From assembly GCA_946886245.1 (NCBI GenBank), contig CAMPIF010000055.1, positions 1-14,316 on the forward strand: 14,316 bases of DNA, in the 5' to 3' direction. The notes below the pieces were generated by a model. It was given only the letters and a program-made list of their open reading frames with translations. It was not told the origin of the DNA and did not search any database. The DNA is from Ectopseudomonas composti (GTDB lineage Bacteria; Pseudomonadota; Gammaproteobacteria; Pseudomonadales; Pseudomonadaceae). Numbering within the stretch: the first letter of the stretch is position 1; each line of letters begins with the position of its first letter. Position numbers and translations under genes: made by a program. Positions 1 through 7,200 of this stretch are shown in pieces.

Positions 1-3000
1 TCACCAGCAGGCGCATGGACGCGGTGAAGCCGGCGCAGGCCGGATCGCGCCGGTCGATATCGTCCAGGCGTTGCTGGATGCCGCGCACGTAACCCAGTGC
101 GCCCAGTTCGCGCAGCGCCTGCAGGTCGTCGGTGCCCGGCAGCGTCATGATCTCGGACGGTGACGATTGCAGCCGGGTGCGGTGCACCCAGGTCAGGCCG
201 AGCTGGTGTTGAATGCGCTCCAGCAACTGCGGGGTGTACACCGGTTTGGCCAGGTAGTCGTCGCAGGCAGCGGCGATGCTGCGCTCGCGGTCGTCGGTGA
301 AGGCGTTGGCGGAGATGACGATGATCGGCGCCTGGCACTGGGTGTTGCGGCGAATCAGGCGGCTGGTTTCCCAGCCGTCCATTTGCGGCATGGACAAGTC
401 CATCAGGATCAACGCCGGATTGTGCAGCGCCACCTGACGGATCGCCTCCTGGCCACTGGCGGCCTGGATCACCTCGAAACCCAGCGGTTCGAGCATGCCG
501 GCCAGCACGCGGCGATGCTCGAGGTGATCGTCCACCACCAGGATCAGCCTGCGCTCGCCCTGGTAGCCGGTGATGTCGTGTTCGACGTGCACCACCGCCT
601 GCGGCACCCGTACTTCGGAGAGGAACAGGCGCACCTGAAAGCACGTGCCCTGGCCGGCTTGGCTGTGTACGGAGAGCTCGCCGCCCATCAGCGAAGTGAG
701 CATGCGCGTGATGGTCAGGCCGAGGCCGACACCGTTGTCCTGGCGCATCAGGTCGCCGCGTTCGAAGGGCTGGAAGATCCGCTCGATCTGCTCCGGGGCG
801 ATGCCAATGCCAGTGTCGATGATCTCGAAGGTGGCGGTCTCGCGCATGTAGCCGACGCGCAGACGTACTTCGCCGCGCTCGGTAAAGCGCACCGCGTTGC
901 CCAGCAGGTTGATCAGAATCTGCCGCACGCGTTTCTCGTCGCCTCGCACCACGGTGGGCATACGGCCGATGCATTCGAGGCGAAAGTGCAGGCCTTTCTC
1001 CGCCGCCTGCGGGGTGAACATGCGCTCGATCTGGTCGATGAACTCCGGAAAGGGTATTTCCGCCAGTTCCAGGTGCAGTTTGCCGGCCTCGATCTTGGCC
1101 ACGTCGAGCAGGCCATCGATCAAAGACAGCAAGTGCGAGCCACTGCGCAGGATGGTGGCCAGGGCATCCTTGTGCTGGTTCTGCATGGCGGCGTCGCGCT
1201 GCAGGATCTGGGTGTAGCCAAGGATGCTGTTGAGTGGTGTACGCAGCTCGTGCGACAGCCCGGTGACGTAGCGGCTCTTCGCCGCATTGGCCGCTTCGGC
1301 GGCTTCCTTGGCCTGCTGCAGGGCTTCGTCGGTCTTGCGGTGGGCTTCGATCTCCTGCATCAGCAGCAGGGTCTGACGATCCGATTCCTCCTGCGCCACG
1401 CGCCGGCTTTCGCGGGTCAGCACCAGCCACCAGGCGAGCATGGCGGCGAACAGCGAGAGCGTCAGGAAGGCCTTGAGGAAAGCCTGGAACAGTGTCTGGC
1501 GGACTTCCGGCTCCTGTGTCAGCAGGCTCAGCGACACCTGGCTATAGATCAACGCCAATGCGCCGAATAGCATCAGTACCAGCAGGCATAGCAGGCCCAG
1601 GTATTGCGCCAGACGGCTGTGCAGGCGCGGGATGGAGACGCGCGGGAAGAGCCAGCCGATGAAGTCATCGAGCTGATCACTCAGGCGGGCTCTGGGTTTG
1701 CAGCGATCCTCGCAGCGCGCGTCGAGCGAGCAACACAGCGAGCAGATCGGCGCGCCATAGGCGGGGCAGTGTGCAGTGTCTGGTTCTTCGAAACGGTTGT
1801 TGCACAGACCGCACTGCACCTGGCCGGCCTCGGTGTGGGGATAAAGCAGGTGCGGCTGGCGTTCGCGGGCAATGTAGTAACGCCCGCCGGTGAGCCAGGC
1901 CAACAGCGGTGCCAACAAAAATGCCGAGCACAGCGCGACGGCCGGTGAGGCCGCTTGCGCCAGGGCGCCGAAGAGGCCGCCGTGGGCAAGGACCGAGAGC
2001 AAGGAGGCGATCAGCATGGCGCCGACGCCCACCGGGTTGATGTCGTAGAGGTGTGCGCGCTTGAACTCGATGTATTTCGGCGACAGGCCCAGCGGCTTGT
2101 TGATCACCAGATCGGCCACCAGCGCGCCGATCCAGGCGATGGCGATATTGGCGTAGAGGCCGAGCACTTCCTCGATTGCCTCGAACACGCCCAGCTCCAT
2201 CAGCATCAGGGCGATGGCCACGTTGAACACCAGCCATACCACGCGACCAGGATGGCTGTGAGTGATGCGGGCGAAGAAGTTCGACCAGGCCAGCGAACCG
2301 GCATAGGCGTTGGTGACGTTGATCTTCACCTGGCTGACGATGACGAACAGCACCATGGCCGCCAGTGCCCATTGCGGCGAGGCGAACACGTAGTTGAAGG
2401 CCACCAGGTACATCTGCGTCGGCTCGGCCGCGCGCTCCATGGGGATTTCATGCTGCAGGGCGAGAAAGGCGAGGAAGGCGCCTGCGAGCATCTTCAGCGC
2501 GCCGGGGATGATCCAGCCAGGGCCTGCCAGGAGGAGCGCCGTCCACCAGCGCACGCGGTTGGCGCGGGTTTTCTCCGGCAGGAAGCGCAGGTAATCGACC
2601 TGCTCGCCGATCTGCGTGATCAGGGCCAGGGCGACGGTGCAGGCAGCGCCGAAGTGCAGCAGGTTGAAGCTGCCGGGGTCGCCCTCACGGCCGGCGAAGC
2701 TGGTCCAGTCCGACAGCGCCTCGGGGTTCTTGGCGATGACGAACACGTAGGGCAGCACCAGCAGAAACAGCCACACGGGTTGCGTCCACATCTGCAGACG
2801 GTTGATCAGGGTGATGCCGTAGGCCACCAGCGGAATGATGATGATCGAGCAGATCACATAGGCCAGGGCCAACGGGATGTCGAAGTACAGCTCCAGCGCC
2901 AGCGCCATGATCGCCGCCTCGAGGGCGAAGAACAGGAAGGTGAAGCTGGCGTAGATCAGCGAGGTGATGGTCGAGCCGATGTAGCCGAAGCCGGCGCCAC

Positions 3001-3322
3001 GGGTCAGCAGGTCCATGTCCAGGCCGGAGCGGGCGGCGTAGTAGCTGATCGGCAGGCCGGTGAGGAAGATCACCAGGCTGACCGCGAGGATCGCCCACAG
3101 GGTGTTGGTGAAGCCGTAGGACAGCGCCAGGGCGCCGCCGATGGCTTCCAGGGCGAGGAACGACACGGCGCCGAGCGCGGTGTTGGCGATGCGCAGTTCC
3201 GACCATTTGCGGAACGACCTGGGCGTGAAGCGCAGGGCATAGTCCTCCATGGTCTCGTCGGCGACCCAGGCGTTGTAGTCGCGGCGAATCTTGATGATGC
3301 GCTGGGTGCCGGTTGGCTGCAC
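1..3322 (-). CDS. NCS1 permease-like hybrid sensor histidine kinase with receiver domain (C-terminus beyond window)
   Basis: One uninterrupted minus-strand frame of 1107 codons runs off the left edge. Residues ~25-495 form a polytopic membrane domain resembling the NCS1 cytosine/purine/allantoin permeases. Residues 504-541 hold eight cysteines. Two further helices lie at ~575-593 and ~615-636, followed by a charged probable coiled coil (~637-685). The kinase H-box SHELRTP has His691; the N-box is near 805-813, G1 (DTGIG) begins at Asp836 and G2 (GVGLGL) at 864. The receiver has acidic pair D931/D932, phospho-acceptor D975, S1004 and K1026. About 80 more residues follow before the edge. The GTG start at 3322 was chosen because AGGA lies 8 nt upstream; ATG at 3250 is an alternative. 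It is divergent from an amide importer, so a role in sensing amides or nitrogen and controlling the locus is inferred. CbrA is a known precedent for a transporter-kinase fusion, but with an SSS-type domain. The ligand, and whether the domain transports, are unknown. Confidence 0.9.
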   Translation of the reverse strand, partial: MQPTGTQRIIKIRRDYNAWVADETMEDYALRFTPRSFRKWSELRIANTALGAVSFLALEAIGGALALSYGFTNTLWAILAVSLVIFLTGLPISYYAARSGLDMDLLTRGAGFGYIGSTITSLIYASFTFLFFALEAAIMALALELYFDIPLALAYVICSIIIIPLVAYGITLINRLQMWTQPVWLFLLVLPYVFVIAKNPEALSDWTSFAGREGDPGSFNLLHFGAACTVALALITQIGEQVDYLRFLPEKTRANRVRWWTALLLAGPGWIIPGALKMLAGAFLAFLALQHEIPMERAAEPTQMYLVAFNYVFASPQWALAAMVLFVIVSQVKINVTNAYAGSLAWSNFFARITHSHPGRVVWLVFNVAIALMLMELGVFEAIEEVLGLYANIAIAWIGALVADLVINKPLGLSPKYIEFKRAHLYDINPVGVGAMLIASLLSVLAHGGLFGALAQAASPAVALCSAFLLAPLLAWLTGGRYYIARERQPHLLYPHTEAGQVQCGLCNNRFEEPDTAHCPAYGAPICSLCCSLDARCEDRCKPRARLSDQLDDFIGWLFPRVSIPRLHSRLAQYLGLLCLLVLMLFGALALIYSQVSLSLLTQEPEVRQTLFQAFLKAFLTLSLFAAMLAWWLVLTRESRRVAQEESDRQTLLLMQEIEAHRKTDEALQQAKEAAEAANAAKSRYVTGLSHELRTPLNSILGYTQILQRDAAMQNQHKDALATILRSGSHLLSLIDGLLDVAKIEAGKLHLELAEIPFPEFIDQIERMFTPQAAEKGLHFRLECIGRMPTVVRGDEKRVRQILINLLGNAVRFTERGEVRLRVGYMRETATFEIIDTGIGIAPEQIERIFQPFERGDLMRQDNGVGLGLTITRMLTSLMGGELSVHSQAGQGTCFQVRLFLSEVRVPQAVVHVEHDITGYQGERRLILVVDDHLEHRRVLAGMLEPLGFEVIQAASGQEAIRQVALHNPALILMDLSMPQMDGWETSRLIRRNTQCQAPIIVISANAFTDDRERSIAAACDDYLAKPVYTPQLLERIQHQLGLTWVHRTRLQSSPSEIMTLPGTDDLQALRELGALGYVRGIQQRLDDIDRRDPACAGFTASMRLLV

Positions 3323-3375
3323 GGGCGAAGTCCTGCTGGCGTTATCGGATAAGACCGTCCCTGTCGCGCGTCCCT

Positions 3376-3442
3376 GTAGGAGCCGGCTTGCCGGCGATCC
3401 GCGTCACCAAGAAGGACGCATCGCCCGCGAGCGGGCTCCTGC
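3376..3442. repeat. REP pair A (imperfect inverted repeat)
   Basis: Two convergent arms of the same REP-type element: left 3376-3399 (core GCCGGCTTGCCGGC) and right 3420-3442 (core GCCCGCGAGCGGGC). Each arm is itself a small hairpin and together they form an inverted repeat. The right arm is degenerate compared with the other copies in the window (GAG for AAG, CTGC for CTAC). The pair probably lies in the 5' leader of the sensor gene. Confidence 0.85.
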
Positions 3443-3560
3443 GGCGCGTTGAAATTGCAACTTCCATGCCCCACTGCGGCGAGGCCTCTGTCGCGCGCGC
3501 GGGCTTCTGTCTGCCTGGTTTTTCTGCGCTGAGCTTGCACCAGACTGGCGCAGGGCGCTG

Positions 3561-3577
3561 TACGTCAGATGACGTAT
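3561..3577 (+). promoter_or_regulatory. Operator-like motif, copy 1 (TACGTCA-N4-ACGTAT)
   Basis: The sequence is TACGTCAGATGACGTAT, containing a perfect 7-bp inverted repeat TACGTCA/TGACGTA with a 2-nt centre. The same pattern recurs at 3583 and 8932. Its dyad symmetry and place 103 bp upstream of the urtA start suggest a site for a dimeric activator, such as a LuxR-type response regulator paired with the divergent sensor. That regulator is not in the window, so its identity is inference. Confidence 0.6.
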
Positions 3578-3582
3578 GCCCT

Positions 3583-3599
3583 TACGTCATGCTGCGTAT
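3583..3599 (+). promoter_or_regulatory. Operator-like motif, copy 2 (TACGTCA-N4-GCGTAT)
   Basis: The sequence is TACGTCATGCTGCGTAT, matching copy 1 in both half sites except G for A at the start of the second half. It begins exactly 22 bp after copy 1, about two helical turns, so two bound dimers would lie on the same DNA face. It ends 80 bp before the urtA start codon. Confidence 0.6.
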
Positions 3600-3679
3600 A
3601 CCCCGCTCGGTGGGGCAAACGCATCCTTGCTGCGAAGCCGGCGTGGTTCGGCACGAATAACCAGCACAGGAGCACGACC

Positions 3680-4912
3680 ATGGACTCTCAACCGATTCGA
3701 CTTCTTCCACGCCGGCTGGCGGTGGGGGCGGCAGCGCTCTCGCTGCTGGCCGCCAGCCTGTTCAGCCATGTGGCCAGCGCCGAGGTGAATACCACCGGCC
3801 TGGCGGTGACCGACAGCGAGGTCACGGTTGGCATTCTGCATTCGGCCACCGGCACCATGGCCATTTCCGAAACCGGTTCGATTCAGGCCGAGCGTCTGGC
3901 CATCGAGCAGATCAACGCCAGCGGCGGCGTGCTCGGCCGGCAGATCAAGGTCGTTCAGGAAGATGGGGCTTCCGACTGGCCAACCTTCGCCGAGAAGGCG
4001 CGCAAGCTGCTGGTCGGCGACAAGGTCGCTACCGTGTTCGGCTGCTGGACTTCGGCTTCGCGCAAGGCGGTGCTGCCAGTGTTCGAGAAGGAAAACGGCC
4101 TGCTCTACTACCCAACCTTCTACGAAGGCCTGGAGCAGTCGAAGAACGTCATCTACACCGGCCAGGAAGCCACTCAGCAGATCCTCGCGGGCCTGGACTG
4201 GGTCGCCAAGGAGAAGGGCGCGAAGACTTTCTACCTGCTGGGCTCGGACTACATCTGGCCGCGCACCTCGATGAAGATCGCGCGCAAGCACATCGAGAAC
4301 GTGCTCGGCGGCAAGGTCGTCGGTGAGGAGTACTACCCGCTGGGCAACACTCAGTTCGGCTCGCTGATCAACAAGATCAAGCTGCGTAAGCCTGACGTGG
4401 TGTTCGCCGCCGTGGTCGGTGGCTCCAACGTCGCCTTCTACAAGCAGATGAAGGCCGCCGGCGTCACCGCCGACAAGCAGACCCTGCTGACCCTGTCGGT
4501 CACCGAAGACGAGTTGCTGGGTATCGGCGGCGAGAACATGGCCGGCTTCTACGCCTCGATGAAGTACTTCCAGAGCCTGGACAACCCGAACAACAGCGCC
4601 TTCGTCGAAGCCTTCAAGGCCAAGTACGGCAAGGACGCGGTGATCGGTGACGTGACCCAGGCCGCCTACCTCGGCCCGTGGCTGTGGAAAGCCGCCGTGG
4701 AGAAGGCTGGCAGCTTCGACATCGACAAGGTGGTCGCCGCTTCCCCGGGCATCGAGCTGGACACCGCGCCGGAAGGCTACGTCAAGGTGCACGACAACCA
4801 TCACCTGTGGAGCAAGACCCGCATCGGTGAAGTACAGAAGGACGGCCAGTTCAAGGTGGTGTTCGAGTCCGATCTGATCGAGCCGAACCCCTTCCCGGAA
4901 GGCTACCAGTAA
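3680..4912 (+). CDS. urtA: Amide/urea ABC transporter periplasmic substrate-binding protein (UrtA/FmdD family)
   Basis: This 410-aa type I periplasmic binding protein is the ligand-capturing part of the importer encoded by the next four genes. The ATG at 3680 follows AGGAG with a 7-nt gap. A signal peptide is clear: Arg-rich N-region, hydrophobic core, and likely cleavage after VASA at residue 34. UrtA-family landmarks include SATGTMAISE (~55-64), EDGASDWPTF (~94-103) and GCWTSASRKAVLPVFEK (~121-137). The family also includes formamide-locus FmdD and the cytoplasmic amide sensor AmiC. Neighbouring formamidase and amidase genes, with no urease here, favour short-chain amides over urea as ligand. 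The segments PTFYEG (145-150) and TGQEATQQ (160-167) differ from what I recall of true UrtA. The choice of symbol urtA versus fmdD is uncertain. Confidence 0.93.
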   Translation: MDSQPIRLLPRRLAVGAAALSLLAASLFSHVASAEVNTTGLAVTDSEVTVGILHSATGTMAISETGSIQAERLAIEQINASGGVLGRQIKVVQEDGASDWPTFAEKARKLLVGDKVATVFGCWTSASRKAVLPVFEKENGLLYYPTFYEGLEQSKNVIYTGQEATQQILAGLDWVAKEKGAKTFYLLGSDYIWPRTSMKIARKHIENVLGGKVVGEEYYPLGNTQFGSLINKIKLRKPDVVFAAVVGGSNVAFYKQMKAAGVTADKQTLLTLSVTEDELLGIGGENMAGFYASMKYFQSLDNPNNSAFVEAFKAKYGKDAVIGDVTQAAYLGPWLWKAAVEKAGSFDIDKVVAASPGIELDTAPEGYVKVHDNHHLWSKTRIGEVQKDGQFKVVFESDLIEPNPFPEGYQ

Positions 4913-4925
4913 CACTTCTCTCCTC

Positions 4926-4991
4926 GTAGGAGCCCGCTTGCGGGCGATCCATGGCGCCTCACGGGCCGATCGCCGGCAAGCCGGCTCCTAC
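4926..4991. repeat. REP pair B between urtA and urtB
   Basis: Left arm 4926-4949 (core GCCCGCTTGCGGGC) and right arm 4968-4991 (core GCCGGCAAGCCGGC, the other sequence variant) form an inverted repeat. It starts 14 nt after the urtA stop and ends 33 nt before urtB. Such structures can stabilise the upstream mRNA or dampen read-through, which would suit a binding protein needed in excess over its permeases (inference). Confidence 0.88.
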
Positions 4992-5024
4992 CGGCTTATC
5001 TCTTTTCTTCTGGAGACCATCGAC

Positions 5025-5942
5025 ATGGAATGGCTATCGGAATTCGGCGCCATCGCAGCCATGCAGGGGTTCAACGGCTTGTCCGTGTTCTGCGTACTGC
5101 TGCTGATGGCTCTGGGGCTGGCGATCATCTTCGGGCAGATGGGCGTGATCAACATGGCGCACGGCGAGTTCCTCACCATCGGCGCCTACAGCACCTTCGT
5201 GGTGTCTTCACTGACGTCCAGCTACGCACCGGCCTTCGGGCCTTACTATTTCTTCTTCGCGATCATCCTCTCGTTCTTCATCGCCGGCGCCATCGGCTGG
5301 CTGGTGGAATGGGCGATGATCAGCAAGCTCTACCAGCGTCCGCTGGACACCTTGCTGGCTACCTGGGGCCTGTCCCTGGTGATGCAGCAGGGCTTTCGTT
5401 CGATCTTCGGCGCGCGTGAAGTCAGCGCCACGCTTCCGGACTGGCTGATGGGCTCCTGGAACCCGACCGAGGCCATCGATATTCCGCGCAACGGCCTGTT
5501 CGTCATGGGCCTGACCCTGCTGCTCACCGCCTTGCTGTTTCTGATGATCTACCGCTCGCGCTGGGGCCTGCAGGTGCGCGCCACCATGCAGAATCGGGTG
5601 ATGGCGCGTTCCGTGGGCATCAACACCAAGCGCGTCGACCGCATGACCTTCGCCCTTGGCTGTGGCGTGGCCGGCGTTGCAGGCGCTGCTTTCACCACCA
5701 TCGGCTCGACTGGGCCTACGGCAGGTTCGCTGTACATCGTCGATACCTTCCTGGTGGTGGTCTTCGGCGGCGCGTCCAGTCTGCTCGGCACCATCGCCTC
5801 GGCCTTCAGCATCGCCCAGGCGCAATCGCTGCTGGAGTTCTTCACCAGCGGTTCGATGGCCAAGGTGTTCACCCTTTCCGCCGTGGTGCTGATCCTGATG
5901 CTGCGCCCGCAGGGGCTGTTCTCGGCCAAGGTGCGCAAATGA
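5025..5942 (+). CDS. urtB: Amide/urea ABC transporter permease (UrtB/FmdE, LivH-like)
   Basis: This 305-aa polytopic inner-membrane protein is one of the two permease subunits of the importer. The start at 5025 follows GGAG with a 9-nt gap; upstream in-frame codons fall in the REP element and are not coding. Family landmarks are GVINMAHGEF (40-49), LYQRPLDTLLATWGLSL (102-118) and the ATPase-coupling region RATMQNRVMARSVGIN (185-200). It lacks the long periplasmic N-terminal extension present in the UrtB of many proteobacterial urea operons, giving it a minimal LivH-like size. It pairs with UrtC downstream and is served by UrtD and UrtE. Confidence 0.92.
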   Translation: MEWLSEFGAIAAMQGFNGLSVFCVLLLMALGLAIIFGQMGVINMAHGEFLTIGAYSTFVVSSLTSSYAPAFGPYYFFFAIILSFFIAGAIGWLVEWAMISKLYQRPLDTLLATWGLSLVMQQGFRSIFGAREVSATLPDWLMGSWNPTEAIDIPRNGLFVMGLTLLLTALLFLMIYRSRWGLQVRATMQNRVMARSVGINTKRVDRMTFALGCGVAGVAGAAFTTIGSTGPTAGSLYIVDTFLVVVFGGASSLLGTIASAFSIAQAQSLLEFFTSGSMAKVFTLSAVVLILMLRPQGLFSAKVRK

Positions 5943-5945
5943 AAC

Positions 5946-6004
5946 GTAGGAGCCCGCTTGCGGGCGATTGCAAACCTATTCATCGCCCGCAAGCGGGCTC
6001 CTAC
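5946..6004. repeat. REP pair C between urtB and urtC (perfect inverted repeat)
   Basis: Arms 5946-5968 and 5982-6004 are perfect 23-bp inverted complements (core GCCCGCTTGCGGGC) around a 13-nt loop. The element begins 3 nt after the urtB stop and ends 26 nt before the urtC start, filling most of the spacer. Both arms are the CCGC variant, so this is the most symmetric copy in the window. Confidence 0.9.
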
Positions 6005-6030
6005 AGGATCGTTGAATTGAGGGCACGAGC

Positions 6031-7200
6031 ATGAATCCGACACTCGACAAACTGCTCGGCGGCAAGCAGGGCGCCATCGGCCTGGCGCTGCTCGCCGCGC
6101 TGATCCTGGTGGTATTCCCGCTGGCGCTGGATGCCTTCCGCCTGAACATGGTGGGCAAATACCTGACCTATGCCTTCGTTGCCGTTGGCCTGGTGCTGTG
6201 CTGGGGCTATGGCGGCATCCTGAGCCTGGGTCAGGGCATCTTCTTCGGCCTGGGTGGCTACTGCATGGCGATGTTCCTCAAGCTCGAGGCATCCGACCCG
6301 GAGAGCACCAAGATCCAGTCCACACCCGGCATCCCGGACTTCATGGACTGGAACCAGATCACCGAACTGCCGCTGTTGTGGGAACCCTTCCACAGCCTGA
6401 GCTTCACCCTGATCGCCGTGGTAGTGGTGCCGGTGTTGCTGGCGCTGGTGATCGGTATCGCGATGTTCAAGCGCCGTGTAGGGGACGTGTACTTTTCCAT
6501 CGTCACTCAGGCCATCGCGCTGATTCTCACCGTGCTGATCATCGGCCAGCAGGGTTTGACCGGCGGGGTCAACGGCATCACCGATCTGCGCACGCTCAAG
6601 GGCTGGGACATCCGCAGCGACGAGGCCAAGCTGATCCTCTACTTCGTCAGTGCGGCGCTGTTGATCGGCTGCATTCTCATCGCGCGTTTCATCATCGCCT
6701 CCAAGCTGGGCCGTCTGCTGCTGGCGATGCGCGACAAGGAAGAGCGGGTGCGTTTTTCCGGTTACGACGTGGCCAGCTTCAAGATCTTCGTGTTCTGCGT
6801 CGCTGCGGCGTTCGCCGGTATCGGCGGGGCGATGTTCACCCTGCAGGTGGGCTTCATGTCACCGAGCTTCGTCGGCATCGTGCCGTCGATCGAGATGGTC
6901 ATCTTCGCTGCGGTCGGTGGGCGCCTGTCACTGCTCGGTGCGGTGTACGGCGCGTTGCTGGTCAACTTCGGCAAGACCTACTTCTCCGAAAGTTTTCCCG
7001 AGCTGTGGCTGTACCTGATGGGCGGCCTGTTCATCGTCGTGGTCATGTACTTCCCCAATGGGCTGGCCGGCCTGTGGGACAGCCACGGCAAGCGCTGGCT
7101 GGCGCGACTGCGGCGTCAGCCGCAGGTGGCCGCCGAGCCACAGCCGGTTGCCGTTGCCGCCAGCAAGCGCCCAACCCCTGAACTGGAGACCACGCCATGA
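6031..7200 (+). CDS. urtC: Amide/urea ABC transporter permease (UrtC/FmdF, LivM-like)
   Basis: This 389-aa polytopic inner-membrane protein is the second permease of the importer. The ATG at 6031 follows a GAGG ribosome site. The UrtC-type landmark LCWGYGGILSLGQGIFFGLGGY lies at ~56-77; from memory the usual form has His where this has Gln in LGQG. A periplasmic insertion at ~88-118 (with PDFMDW) is also family-typical. The coupling segment LLLAMRDKEERVRFSGYD comes before the last helices. A Pro/Ala-rich cytoplasmic tail of about 40 residues ends the protein. Its stop codon overlaps the next start (ATGA), indicating translational coupling to urtD. Confidence 0.92.
   Translation: MNPTLDKLLGGKQGAIGLALLAALILVVFPLALDAFRLNMVGKYLTYAFVAVGLVLCWGYGGILSLGQGIFFGLGGYCMAMFLKLEASDPESTKIQSTPGIPDFMDWNQITELPLLWEPFHSLSFTLIAVVVVPVLLALVIGIAMFKRRVGDVYFSIVTQAIALILTVLIIGQQGLTGGVNGITDLRTLKGWDIRSDEAKLILYFVSAALLIGCILIARFIIASKLGRLLLAMRDKEERVRFSGYDVASFKIFVFCVAAAFAGIGGAMFTLQVGFMSPSFVGIVPSIEMVIFAAVGGRLSLLGAVYGALLVNFGKTYFSESFPELWLYLMGGLFIVVVMYFPNGLAGLWDSHGKRWLARLRRQPQVAAEPQPVAVAASKRPTPELETTP

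Larger units (their letters stand above)
3323..3679. promoter_or_regulatory. Divergent intergenic control region between the sensor kinase and the amide importer
   Basis: This 357-bp gap contains no convincing gene. From left to right it holds the Shine-Dalgarno-like AGGA of the sensor gene, a REP pair (3376-3442), about 120 bp without a recognised element, two tandem 17-bp operator-like motifs (3561-3599), a CCCC/GGGG short hairpin just after them, and the AGGAG ribosome binding site of urtA at 3668-3672. Promoters for both directions should lie here. I could not identify convincing -35/-10 boxes, and no sigma-54 GG-N10-GC element was found. Confidence 0.6.

Noticed and set aside
167..1570. 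Long plus-strand open frame (467 codons) opposite the sensor kinase, and a similar one at 1955-3352
   Set aside because: Both are antisense to a frame with clear kinase, receiver and permease motifs. Their translations are rich in His, Gln, Arg and Gly without domains, as expected for shadows of GC-rich genes.
1600..2400. Possible frameshift between the permease and kinase parts of the sensor
   Set aside because: Codon phase was checked at the GTG start, the cysteine cluster, the H-box, the G1 box, phospho-Asp and conserved Lys; all agree, so the fusion is one continuous frame.
3600..3635. Possible sigma-54 promoter (TGGGGC...TTGC) upstream of urtA
   Set aside because: The GG and GC elements are 13 nt apart rather than the required 10. 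A similar candidate near 8987 before fmdA has 9 nt.
3587..4915. Minus-strand open frame of 442 codons opposite urtA
   Set aside because: It is a mirror of the urtA coding frame, has no recognisable motif and would overlap the control region; urtA has a signal peptide and family motifs.
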